From UBA6115 sp040776985 (GTDB lineage Bacteria; Bacillota; Clostridia; Christensenellales; Aristaeellaceae): a DNA stretch of 64,000 nucleotides. Position numbers and translations under genes: made by a program. Within the stretch, counting starts at the first letter, position 1. Every line of letters starts with the position of its first letter. The notes under the pieces are model-generated. The model saw only the letters and a list, made by a program, of their open reading frames with translations, made no database searches and was not told the DNA's origin. The DNA lies in NCBI GenBank assembly GCA_040776985.1, contig JAXGZL010000002.1, positions 248,001 to 312,000 on the forward strand. The letters run 5' to 3'. This document shows positions 53,335-61,694 of the stretch, one piece after another.

Positions 53335-54714
53335 TCAGTCCTTCATCCGCTCCGGATAGGTTTTCACCTCCGCCTCAGACACCCACAGGTCGCCTGCTTC
53401 GTTGAAGGTGGTGTCCTGCTTGGCAGAAAGCAGGTCGTCATGCAGCCCCTGACGCACGCTCTCCAGCGCGACGGGGCCTTCGGGGATGTCCGCGGCGTAC
53501 TGCACGATGTAGTAGCCATAGATGCCCCGGCTGGGCTCCGCCACATCGCCAATCTTCTCAAGCGCCATGGCGGGGGTGAGGAAGGCTTCGTCAAAGCCGC
53601 TGAAGTCCTTGAACACCGCGTAGCCGCGCTCCGGCTGGCCGGCGTCCTCGTTGTATTCCTTGATCAGGGCGTCAAAGTCAGCGCCCTCTGCCACGGCCTT
53701 GGCATAAATATCGTTGGCCTTGGGCAGGGTGGCGGCATAGGCGGCGGCCTCCTTGGCGGTAAGCTCCGCGTTTTTGGCGTCATAGTTGGCCTGGGCTTCC
53801 TTCAGGGCGTTTTCCAGCTCCAGGGTTTCAGAGGCATCCGTTTCGGCCTGCTCCTGGTTTTCTTCCGCGGCTTCCTTTTGCTGGGTCAGGGCGGCCTGCG
53901 CCTCGTCCAGCTTGTCCTTCAGCGGGGTCAGTTCCTCCTTGAGGGCCGCGATGGCGTCCTGATCCTCCTGCTGGAGTTTGACCAGGATCTGCTTCACAAA
54001 GCGGTAGCCGGTCGGGGCAAAGTATACGGCCTGACCGCTGTTGACAGCAGAGCCATAGGCGGAGGCGTTGGTCTCGTAGCTGGCCTTGGCTTCTTCCACC
54101 TTCTTGTCAAACTCGGCCTGCACCTCTTCGTCAGTGACCTTCACGTCCTTGGTGGCGTATTCCTTCAGCTTGTCATATAAAAGGGTGGATTTCTCATTGT
54201 CCACCATGTCATCCATGGTGATGTGCAGCTCTTCCGCCTTGTCCCGCAGGGTTTTGTCCAGTTCCTCCCCGCTCAGGGTGGTCTCCGGGAAGAACTGGGC
54301 CTTGATCTGGTCCAGGGTGTTCTGGAACTGGCGCTCCGCCCCTTCCTTCACCTTGGTTTCTTCCTCGCTGGTCAGGGCGTCCAGGCCCAGCTCCCTGCCC
54401 TTCTGGCGCATCGCCAGGTCCCGTACCACGGCGGCGACGGTGTTGGCCAGCACCTCATCCCGGTTCACATTGATCTGCTGGATCATGCCATACTGCTGGT
54501 AGAGCTGCTGCATGGCGTATTCCTGGTTGTAGGCGTTGTTGAAATACTGGGTGAAGCGGTCCTTGGTGACCTCCTCGCCGTTCACCTGAACGATCACCTG
54601 CCTGGCATCCACTTCCGGATCCTTGACGATGAGGTTGCAGGCGCTCAGCGCCATCACCATCGCCAGCAGCAGGGCAATCAGCATCATTTTCCTGGGCATC
54701 ACATTGTTCTTCAT
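53335..54714 (-). CDS. PrsA/SurA-like foldase lipoprotein with coiled-coil insert
   Basis: 459 residues. Lipobox LSAC (Cys about 26) marks a lipoprotein. The N-terminal SurA-like region (about 35-230) is followed by a parvulin-type rotamase part, whose first strand (YRFVKQILVKL) and remainder (ADFDALIKEYNEDAG, GYAVFKDFSGF, GYYIVQYAADIPEG) are parted by about 85 residues of heptad-rich Glu/Lys/Ala coiled coil. PrsA proteins help exported proteins fold. The frame opens three codons higher; ATG at 54714 with GGAG is preferred. Confidence 0.88.
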   Translation of the reverse strand: MKNNVMPRKMMLIALLLAMVMALSACNLIVKDPEVDARQVIVQVNGEEVTKDRFTQYFNNAYNQEYAMQQLYQQYGMIQQINVNRDEVLANTVAAVVRDLAMRQKGRELGLDALTSEEETKVKEGAERQFQNTLDQIKAQFFPETTLSGEELDKTLRDKAEELHITMDDMVDNEKSTLLYDKLKEYATKDVKVTDEEVQAEFDKKVEEAKASYETNASAYGSAVNSGQAVYFAPTGYRFVKQILVKLQQEDQDAIAALKEELTPLKDKLDEAQAALTQQKEAAEENQEQAETDASETLELENALKEAQANYDAKNAELTAKEAAAYAATLPKANDIYAKAVAEGADFDALIKEYNEDAGQPERGYAVFKDFSGFDEAFLTPAMALEKIGDVAEPSRGIYGYYIVQYAADIPEGPVALESVRQGLHDDLLSAKQDTTFNEAGDLWVSEAEVKTYPERMKD

Positions 54715-54882
54715 CAGGCACACTCCGTTTCAAAGATCGCTCATTCGCGCATATCTCATATTATAGCCTGATTGGCCGATGGGGGCAAGGTTAAGTACAG
54801 AGGTGTGTTCTAAAATATGACAGCGTGAAGCATTCCTGTAAATGGGGCGCAGAAGAAGGAATGTCAATACCAAGGTGAACAT

Positions 54883-54919
54883 AAAAAAGGCCCTGGCAGC
54901 AAAACGCCAGAGCTTTTTT
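54883..54919. terminator. bidirectional terminator, separated from its gene by IS5 copy 3
   Basis: CTGGC/GCCAG core stem with A-run/T-run on both sides (AAAAAAGG...CTTTTTT). On the minus strand it lay 12-15 bases after the stop codon of the hexapeptide gene before the IS landed. Confidence 0.8.
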
Positions 54920-54932
54920 GTGGTTTTGTTTA

Positions 54933-55776
54933 GATAGTGTCTACACGAGTTACGCAAGGACTCCTGCCCAAATGGCGATACATCGAACTTGAATTGCAGC
55001 AATGAACCCGTCGCTGGTTTTCGCGTACCTGGTTGCAACCCCGCGCCATCGCTTGAGAATCAGGAAAGCATTTTCGACCAAATGACGAATCCGATAGAGA
55101 TACTCATCGTAAGTCCTCTTCTTCTTTCGGTTCTTCTTGGGAGGGATGACAACTTCCATCCCAGCGGCAACAGCGTGAGCAATGATTTCATTCGTGTCAT
55201 AGCCGCGGTCTGCCAGCAACGCTTCAGCGGATATTCCCTCAATCAAATGGACAGCTTCCTTGCAATCAGCTCGGGTACCTTTTGTAACAAGAATTCGGAC
55301 TGGCATACCATTCGCATCCACGGCCAAATGTATTTTGCTGTTGAGCCCCCTTTTGTGCGGGACATGTCCTGATTCCCACCCCTTGCACCCGCTGCGTGCG
55401 GATGAACTTTGACATGGCTTGCGTCAATCATCAGCCATTCGTAATCCGGATCCTGGATAAGAACTTCCAATATTCTTTCCCAGATACCGTTCCTGCGCCA
55501 TCGGATGAACCGCTGATGGATCGTGCCCCACTTGCCATAATCCGGAGGTAAATCCCGCCAAGGCGCGCCGGTCCGGATGACCCAGAATACACCATTGATA
55601 AACCTTCTGTTGTCCTGCGCAATCCCTCCCCATTGTCCTCGCTGCCCCGGTAGGTTAGGCTCCAGTAATGTCCATACGGAATCGCTCATATCGTGTCGGT
55701 GATAAGCAGCGGTCATCGCTTAAGTCCCCTTTCAGTGATGACACCATTATATCACAATTCTCGTGTAGACACTATC
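54933..55776 (-). mobile_element. IS5-family element, copy 3 (844 bp)
   Basis: The same ends GATAGTGTCTACACGAG...CTCGTGTAGACACTATC and flanking TA as in the other copies. All parts compared by eye with the split copy 2 look identical. It appears complete, so it may be the active source. Confidence 0.93.
54950..55716 (-). CDS. IS5-family transposase (two frames, -1 frameshift), copy 3
   Basis: Frame A is 55243-55716 (157 residues) and frame B ends at 54950. The same AAAAGGGGG shift site as in copy 1 joins them into a DDE transposase of about 250 residues with D, D and E in place. One extra Lys (RKKKR against RKKR) distinguishes it from copy 1. Confidence 0.88.
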
Positions 55777-56438
55777 TAGCGTTTGGGCACCACTTCGCCG
55801 GTTGCCTTGTGGATGCTGTTTTCAGGGATCAGACCCCGGACGCAGCTGGTGGGATAGATGTTGCTGCGCCGGCCGATGACGGTTCCGGGGTTCAGGACGG
55901 CGTTGCAGCCCACCTCCACCAGGTCGCCCATGAGGGCGCCCACCTTTTTGCGGCCGGTGGGATAGAGGTCCCCTTCCAGGTCCCTGATAACCACCAGGCT
56001 TTTGTCGCTTTTCACATTGGAGGTGATGGCCCCGGCGCCCATGTGGGCCTTGTAGCCCAGGATGGAATCCCCCACATAATTGTAGTGGGGCACCTGAACG
56101 TCATCAAAAAGAATGACGTTCTTCAGCTCCGTGGCGTTGCCCACCACGCAGCCTTCCCCCACCAGGGCGTTGCCGCGGATGAAGGCGTTGTGCCGCACCT
56201 CCGTCCCGGGGCCGATGATGCAGGGGCCCTTGATGTAGGCAGTGGGGAAGACCACCGTGTCCTTGGCAATCCACACATCCTCCTGGGGACGATCATATGC
56301 TTCAGGATCCAGGCCCGCGCCCAATTCCAGAATCAGGTCCCCGATGCCGCCCAAAGCCTCCCAGGGATAGGTGAACTGGGACAGCCAGGGGCCTGCCAGG
56401 GAATGGTCCAGGTTAAATAAATCAGTGATTTTAAGCAT
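55776..56438 (-). CDS. left-handed beta-helix acyltransferase/nucleotidyltransferase-like protein
   Basis: 220 residues. Hexapeptide turns run from about 60 to 205 (CIIGPGTEVRHNAFIRGNAL, LVEVGCNAVLNPGTVIG). It resembles the C-terminal half of GlmU-type enzymes without the uridyltransferase half. It overlaps the glmM start region by eight bases, so it works in the same pathway: amino-sugar activation for the cell wall. The stop codon TAG consists of the TA target plus the first base of IS5 copy 3; before insertion it was TAA, so the protein is unchanged. Confidence 0.87.
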   Translation of the reverse strand: MLKITDLFNLDHSLAGPWLSQFTYPWEALGGIGDLILELGAGLDPEAYDRPQEDVWIAKDTVVFPTAYIKGPCIIGPGTEVRHNAFIRGNALVGEGCVVGNATELKNVILFDDVQVPHYNYVGDSILGYKAHMGAGAITSNVKSDKSLVVIRDLEGDLYPTGRKKVGALMGDLVEVGCNAVLNPGTVIGRRSNIYPTSCVRGLIPENSIHKATGEVVPKR

Positions 56439-57789
56439 GGCTGTCCTCCGGCAGATGGCCCTGGGCGGCGATGACCGCCACGATGCTGTCCACCGCTTCC
56501 TGGCAGGCCTCCTGGGTGGCGGCCTCCGCCATCACCCGGACCAGGGGCTCGGTGCCGCTTTTGCGCAGCAGCACCCGGCCGGCGCCTGCCAGCTTCTTTT
56601 CAGCCGCTTCCGCTGCTGCAAGCACCGCCGGGTCATCCATGGCGGCGTCCTTGTCCTTCACCTTCAGGTTCTTCAGCACCTGGGGGTAGATTTGCACCGG
56701 CTCCGCCAGCTTGGACAGGGGTACTTCCCGGGTGGCAATGGCCTGCATCAGCTTGATGGCGGTCAGCACGCCATCCCCGGTGTTGGCGTATTTGCCAAAG
56801 ATGATGTGTCCGGACTGTTCGCCGCCCAGCAGGTGCCCGTTTTCCTTCATGCTTTCAAACACATAGCGGTCGCCCACCGCGGTCTGCTTGTACTGGATGC
56901 CGATGTCGTCAAAGGCCTTGTAAAGACCGTAGTTTGACATGACGGTGGTGACCACGGTGTTATCGGTGAGGTTGCCCCGCTCTTTCATGAAGCGGCCATA
57001 GATATAGAGGATCAGGTCACCGTCGACCACATTGCCGTTTTCATCCACCGCCAGGCAGCGGTCCGCGTCCCCGTCAAAGGCAAAGCCCACGTCCAGCCCC
57101 TCATCCACCACCAACTTTTGCAGGTGCCGGATATGGGTGCTGCCGCAGTCCCGGTTGATGTTGGTTCCGTCCGGCTGGTTGTTGATCACAAAGGTCTGAG
57201 CGCCCAGGGCGTCAAACACGCTTTTGGCGATCATCCAGGTGGAGCCGTTGGCGCAGTCCAGCCCGATCTTGTAGCCCTGGTAGGAGTTGCGTGCCATGGA
57301 GATCAGGTAGCCGATATACTGGTTGCGTCCGCCGTAATAGTCAATAGTTTTGCCGATGTTCTCCCGTGTGGCGTAGGGGATCTCCCCGTATTCGCCATCC
57401 AGGTATCTTTCCAGCTCGTCCGTGAAGGATTCGTCCATTTTCTCGCCCTTGCCGTTGACAATCTTGATGCCGTTGTCGTAGTAAGGGTTGTGGCTGGCGG
57501 AGATCATCACGCCGCAGTCAAAGCGCTCAGACCGGGTGATGAAGGACACGCTGGGCGTGGTGGTGACATGCAGCAAATAGGCGTCCCCGCCGGAGGCAGT
57601 CACCCCCGCCGCCAGGGCGTCTTCCAGCATGTAGCTGGACAGCCTGGTGTCCTTGCCGATTACGATGCGGGCCTTGTGTTTTTTGCCAAAGGCATGCCCT
57701 AAAAAGCGGCCAATCTTGACCGCGTGATCCACCGTCAGCCCCACATTTGCTTCCCCACGGAAACCATCCGTGCCAAAGTACTTTCCCAT
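56431..57789 (-). CDS. glmM: phosphoglucosamine mutase
   Basis: 452 residues. The active serine is S99 in MISASHNPYYDNG; the metal loop is DGDADRC, the sugar loop GGEQSGHI and the phosphate loop RKSGTEPLVRVM. It turns glucosamine-6-phosphate into glucosamine-1-phosphate for UDP-GlcNAc. ATG at 57789 has GAGGTGAT upstream. The gene heads a two-gene operon with the hexapeptide protein. Confidence 0.95.
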   Translation of the reverse strand: MGKYFGTDGFRGEANVGLTVDHAVKIGRFLGHAFGKKHKARIVIGKDTRLSSYMLEDALAAGVTASGGDAYLLHVTTTPSVSFITRSERFDCGVMISASHNPYYDNGIKIVNGKGEKMDESFTDELERYLDGEYGEIPYATRENIGKTIDYYGGRNQYIGYLISMARNSYQGYKIGLDCANGSTWMIAKSVFDALGAQTFVINNQPDGTNINRDCGSTHIRHLQKLVVDEGLDVGFAFDGDADRCLAVDENGNVVDGDLILYIYGRFMKERGNLTDNTVVTTVMSNYGLYKAFDDIGIQYKQTAVGDRYVFESMKENGHLLGGEQSGHIIFGKYANTGDGVLTAIKLMQAIATREVPLSKLAEPVQIYPQVLKNLKVKDKDAAMDDPAVLAAAEAAEKKLAGAGRVLLRKSGTEPLVRVMAEAATQEACQEAVDSIVAVIAAQGHLPEDSHA

Positions 57790-57904
57790 TAAAATCACCT
57801 CTTTCATGCATTATACCCGGACAGGCGGGTAAACAATGCCTGATGCTTTACTTTTAAAGGCGCAAACGGTATCATGCGTCGGAACGCTACTACCTGGAGG
57901 AACC

Positions 57905-58471
57905 ATGAAGAACACCATGAAGCTGGCCCTGGCAGCGATGCTGATCGCGGTGATGCTGGTGCTGGGCTATATCGAGAGCATGTTTTCCCTGGGCCCGGTG
58001 CCCGGGATCAAAATCGGCCTGTCAAACGGCGTATTGCTGCTGAGCCTGTATTGGCTGGGCATTCCCATCTCCGTCCAGCTGATGCTGGCCAAGGTGGTGC
58101 TCTCCGGCCTTCTCTTTGGTAACCCCATGGCCATGCAGTACAGCCTGGCGGGCGGGGTGCTGAGCATGGCGGGGATGATCCTGGCCCTGTATGTTTTAAA
58201 GGGCATCAGCCCGATTGGCGCGGGCATCATGGGCGGTGTCTTGCACAATGTGGGGCAGGTGCTGCTGGCGATGGTGGTGCTGGAGACCATGAGCCTGCTG
58301 TATTATATGGCAATTCTGGTGGCAGTGGGGGCAGTGATGGGCGCCGTCACCGGCACCGTGACCCAGACCCTGATGCGCCTGCTGCCTTATGAAAGACGGC
58401 TGGCGCTGGGCCTGGTCAAGGAGCAGACCAGTGCGGAGAAAAAGCTGAAAGCCCAGGAAAAGAAAGCATAA
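57905..58471 (+). CDS. Gx transporter / HepS1-like membrane protein
   Basis: 188 residues with five or six membrane helices. LGYIESMF near the start and GIKIGLSNGVLLLSLYWLG are typical of the Gx transporter (heptaprenyl diphosphate synthase component I-like) family, an ECF-type S-component relative. A charged C-terminal tail follows (EQTSAEKKLKAQEKKA). Precise substrate unknown. ATG at 57905 with GGAGG; an earlier in-frame Met lacks a ribosome site. Confidence 0.87.
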   Translation: MKNTMKLALAAMLIAVMLVLGYIESMFSLGPVPGIKIGLSNGVLLLSLYWLGIPISVQLMLAKVVLSGLLFGNPMAMQYSLAGGVLSMAGMILALYVLKGISPIGAGIMGGVLHNVGQVLLAMVVLETMSLLYYMAILVAVGAVMGAVTGTVTQTLMRLLPYERRLALGLVKEQTSAEKKLKAQEKKA

Positions 58472-58480
58472 AACCGGCGG

Positions 58481-58963
58481 TTATTCCATAGGAATGCCCC
58501 GCTTCTTCAGCAGGCTCACCAAAGGCACCCCCAGCAAGTAGCATACGGCTGCCTGCCCGGCGCCCACGGTTAAAAAGCTGATATAGGGGTGGAGCCCATA
58601 GACCAGCCACAGCATGGCGCCAATCACCAGGGCGTTGAGAAGCACCGGCATCAGCGCTGCCAGCCAAAACCTCTCCCGGAAACGCCGGGTGAGAAGGGCG
58701 GCAGCGAGCGACGCCAGGGAGCCCAGCACCACATCCTGCCAGGGCTGCCCGGTGATGAGGTTGGAGATCAGGCAGCCGATAAACAGGCCCGGCACGCTGG
58801 CGGGAGAGAGGACAGGCAAAAGCGTCAATGCCTCTGAAATGCGGAATTGAATCTGGGCAAAGCTGATGGGCGCAAAAATCAGCGTCAGCGCTGTATAAAG
58901 CGCCGCCACAATGCCGCCGATGGCCAGGGCGCGGGTGGATAGCCAGGGGGATACGGGTTTCAT
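58481..58963 (-). CDS. queT: QueT-type transporter (queuosine precursor ECF S component)
   Basis: 160 residues with five or six membrane helices. The family marker QFRISEALTLLP is present, followed by PGLFIGCLISNLITG. QueT proteins import preQ0/preQ1 with the ECF module. The gene ends nine bases from the convergent Gx gene. No preQ1 riboswitch could be matched in its short leader. AGGAGG precedes the ATG. Confidence 0.9.
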   Translation of the reverse strand: MKPVSPWLSTRALAIGGIVAALYTALTLIFAPISFAQIQFRISEALTLLPVLSPASVPGLFIGCLISNLITGQPWQDVVLGSLASLAAALLTRRFRERFWLAALMPVLLNALVIGAMLWLVYGLHPYISFLTVGAGQAAVCYLLGVPLVSLLKKRGIPME

Positions 58964-59013
58964 CAGGCACCTCCTGATTGATGATAGCTTGATTCGGGGC
59001 TCTTTCCCCGGGC

Positions 59014-59043
59014 ATTATACGCAGGTTTTTTTCTGTTTGTCCA
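59014..59043 (-). promoter_or_regulatory. promoter of queT
   Basis: TGGACA, 18 bases, TATAAT on the minus strand. The leader of about 50 bases holds a small hairpin CGGGG-AAAGAG-CCCCG. Confidence 0.7.
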
Positions 59044-59061
59044 ACCTCTACCCTCTTGTTA

Positions 59062-59070
59062 TGCTATAAT
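59062..59070 (+). promoter_or_regulatory. extended -10 promoter of the SH3-like gene
   Basis: TGCTATAAT, 40 bases before the ATG at 59111; no -35 box is evident. Confidence 0.6.
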
Positions 59071-59110
59071 ATTGATGAAACAGAATCCTTGAAGTAAAGG
59101 AGGATGACAT

Positions 59111-60094
59111 ATGAGGCATGTTTCCCGCATCAGGGGTCGGAAGGCCTGGTCTGTTGGCATTGTGGCGCTGCTGATTATCACCCTAGCGTTCCCCCTGGCA
59201 CGCGCGTACACCCCCGCCAGCCTGAACCAGCGCATGGCCACCCGCAGCGGCCCCGGCACCATGTACACGGAGGAGCTGGGCACCCTGCCGCAAAGCACAG
59301 CCATCACGCTCATTGAGATGGTCACCACCAATGGCACCCCCTGGGGCATGGTGGAGTTTTACAAGAACAACATGAAATACCGTGCCTACACCGGCATGAA
59401 GCGCATCAATGCCTACGGCCCGGTGAACCGGGGCAGCACATATGCCGCGGTGCATGTCCTGAACCTGACTTCCAATGCCTACTATGGCCCGGGTTATGAC
59501 TATGCCAGGCGCAATAACGCGGTGTTCGCGGGCACCCAGCTGTTTGTGTATGACACTGAAAACGGCTTCTATCTGTGCGATTATCAGGAGGGGGACAAGT
59601 GGGTCAGGGCCTGGATCCCGGATGCGCTTTCCGGCTATCTGCCGCCTCCGCCACCCGCTCCGCCGCCCGCCAGCTCAGCGGCCAGCCTGAACCAGCGCAT
59701 GGCCACCCGCAGCGGGCCTGGCACCAAGTACACGGAGGAGCTGGGCACCCTGCCCCAAAGCACTGCCATTAAACTGATTGAATATGTGACCACCAACGGC
59801 ACCCCCTGGGGGATGGTTGAGTTCACCAAAAACAAACAACTATACCGCGCCTATACCGGCATGAAGCGCATCAACGCCTATGGCCCGGTGGCCTATGGGA
59901 ATGAGCACGGGACGCCCCATGTGCTGCTGCTGACCACCGATGTGTACTATGGCCCGGGCTACCACTACGCCAAGCGCAAGGAGGCTGTCTCTGCCGGCAC
60001 CCAGCTGTATGTCTATGATGTGGAAAATGGCTTTTACCTGTGCGATTATCAGCAGGGAGGTAAATGGATACGGGCTTATTTCCCGGGGATATAA
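59111..60094 (+). CDS. exported protein with two SH3-like double units
   Basis: 327 residues. Signal peptide (about 12-34), then two copies of a 140-residue block (about 38-178 and 196-327) joined by a Pro-rich linker. Each block opens with SLNQRMATRSGPGT-YTEELGT and has two SH3-like parts, the second being YYGPGYxYA...GTQLxVYDxENGFYLCDYQ...WVRAxxP. The arrangement resembles bacterial SH3 domains that bind cell wall. No enzyme domain is present. AAAGGAGG precedes the ATG. A relative with a different N-terminus follows, and together they form a local gene family. Confidence 0.82.
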   Translation: MRHVSRIRGRKAWSVGIVALLIITLAFPLARAYTPASLNQRMATRSGPGTMYTEELGTLPQSTAITLIEMVTTNGTPWGMVEFYKNNMKYRAYTGMKRINAYGPVNRGSTYAAVHVLNLTSNAYYGPGYDYARRNNAVFAGTQLFVYDTENGFYLCDYQEGDKWVRAWIPDALSGYLPPPPPAPPPASSAASLNQRMATRSGPGTKYTEELGTLPQSTAIKLIEYVTTNGTPWGMVEFTKNKQLYRAYTGMKRINAYGPVAYGNEHGTPHVLLLTTDVYYGPGYHYAKRKEAVSAGTQLYVYDVENGFYLCDYQQGGKWIRAYFPGI

Positions 60095-60158
60095 ATCCAG
60101 TATGGTGGATGCTGTTAATATGAAATACTAAGGTTTTATAATAAAAAGGGGAAAGAAT

Positions 60159-61115
60159 ATGTGGTTTTATAAGAGGAAATTGACCCTTCTTCTGGTAGCT
60201 GTCATTTTTTCTGCTGTTATTCTCTCAGCAAATGCTACCTTTGAAGCATCAACAGATTATTACTTTACCGTTGATGCTTTTAATGGTGAACTCGCAAGTG
60301 AAGTGTTGCAAAGCCATCAAGACCGACTGGCGGTTGCGACCATGCTATACTCAATGGCAGCCTATCACATCGATGAGATTCATACGAGCTATGTAAACCC
60401 TGATCCTATGACAAGGGTGTATTTAGCAGAGCTAACATCAAATAAACATTTTTTTAGGATGTATTTCTTTGCACCTGGAAAAACCTGGGTATTTACATGC
60501 AATACTATTTTTGGGCAGATAGTCGGCGGGCCGATGAATTCCATTCTGGTACCGGACGCTGCGCCGTTGGTCATGTCCACTTTGCAGTCAGAAGGGACAA
60601 TAGGGAACTATTACCCAGTAGACTTCAATGAAATACAGCAGACGATACAGGCACTGTTAGGAACTTCGTCTCCTAAGGCTTCTACTGCAAGAGCTTACAC
60701 TCCAGCTTCTCTCAACCAGCGCATGGCTACCCGGAGCGGTCCTGGCACCCAGTACACAGAGGAACTGGGCATTATGCCTGAGAATACAGAAATCAAGCTG
60801 ATTGAGTTTGTCACAACGGGTGTGCCATGGGGCTTGGTGGAGTTTTACCGCAACGGGGTAAAGGTTCGTGCATATACTGGTATGAAACGCATTAACGCAC
60901 ATGGCCCGGTAGCCCAGGGCACGCTGGATTACTATGAGGTTGTGCTGTCAAGGGATACACCAGTCTATTACGGACCGGGATACGATTTTGGCCAGCGCAA
61001 GGACACAGTCCGCGCAGGAACGACACTTCGAGTGTTTGGCAGTGAAAATGGCTTTATAATTTGCGACTATAAAAGTGGAAAAGAATGGGTGAGGGCATAC
61101 TTCCCCGAGATATAA
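60159..61115 (+). CDS. exported protein: unknown N-terminal domain plus SH3-like double unit
   Basis: 318 residues. Signal (about 8-28, cut after ANA), a domain of about 140 residues that I do not recognise (ASTDYYFTVDAFNGELASEV, GKTWVFTCNTIFGQ), then one SH3-like block equal to those of the gene before (SLNQRMATRSGPGT from about 183). Base composition of the N-terminal domain is richer in A+T than that of the SH3 part, which suggests domain shuffling. A decayed copy of the N-terminal domain follows at 61171-61588. Confidence 0.78.
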   Translation: MWFYKRKLTLLLVAVIFSAVILSANATFEASTDYYFTVDAFNGELASEVLQSHQDRLAVATMLYSMAAYHIDEIHTSYVNPDPMTRVYLAELTSNKHFFRMYFFAPGKTWVFTCNTIFGQIVGGPMNSILVPDAAPLVMSTLQSEGTIGNYYPVDFNEIQQTIQALLGTSSPKASTARAYTPASLNQRMATRSGPGTQYTEELGIMPENTEIKLIEFVTTGVPWGLVEFYRNGVKVRAYTGMKRINAHGPVAQGTLDYYEVVLSRDTPVYYGPGYDFGQRKDTVRAGTTLRVFGSENGFIICDYKSGKEWVRAYFPEI

Positions 61116-61170
61116 AAGCCTGTCATAGTGTAGCAATGATGTGCAACAATATGAAAAGCAGGGCTAATAG

Positions 61171-61588
61171 TATGGTTTAGTAAGAGGTGATGGTCGCTTC
61201 TTCTGGAGATTGTCACTCATTTCTGCTCTTATTCTTTTAGCAAATGCCAGCTTAAAAGCGTCAACTGACCATTACTTAACAGTTGACGCTTTTAATTGTG
61301 AACTCGCAAGTGAAGTGGTGCAATGCCATATAAACTGACTGGCGGTCGCGCCCACGCTATACTCAGTGGCATCCTACTACATTGATGAGATTCATAGGAG
61401 GCATTTTTCATCTACTCGTAATACCTGGATTTTCACATAAAACCGTTTTAGGGAAGATAGTTAGCGGGCCGATGGATTACACCCTGGTACCAGACGCAAC
61501 GCCGATGGTCATGTCCACATTGCAGTCAGAAGGAGGCATAAGGGACTATTATCAAGTTGGCTTTAATGAAAAATACCAAACAATGTAG
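61171..61588 (+). pseudogene. decayed copy of the N-terminal domain of the preceding gene
   Basis: DNA similarity to 60159-60650 is plain: CTTCTTCTGG, AGCAAATGC, GATGCTTTTAAT/GACGCTTTTAAT, GAACTCGCAAGTGAAGTG, GATGAGATTCATA, GTACCAGACGC and ATGTCCAC all recur in order. The copy has in-frame stops, frame changes and a deletion of about 75 bases after GATGAGATTCATA. It lacks the SH3-like block. It is a duplicated and abandoned family member. Confidence 0.85.
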
Positions 61589-61645
61589 TCCTTTGTTGGA
61601 ATACCGTAGCTACGGGCAAGTTTTCTAAGAATTTGAAAGCTGGAA

Positions 61646-61680
61646 GCAAACGAGGCTGACATCATGTCAGCCTCGTTTGC
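61646..61680. terminator. long palindromic terminator of the glycogen phosphorylase gene
   Basis: GCAAACGAGGCTGACAT and its exact complement around a single C form a 35-base palindrome (17 bp), 15 bases after the glgP stop on the minus strand. T-tracts on either side are short, so it may act on RNA stability as well. Confidence 0.7.
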
Positions 61681-61694
61681 TTGCTTCTATGAGA

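Noticed and set aside
58964..59037. preQ1 riboswitch before queT
   Set aside because: The leader has a small hairpin but not the preQ1-I loop and A-rich tail or the preQ1-II pattern.
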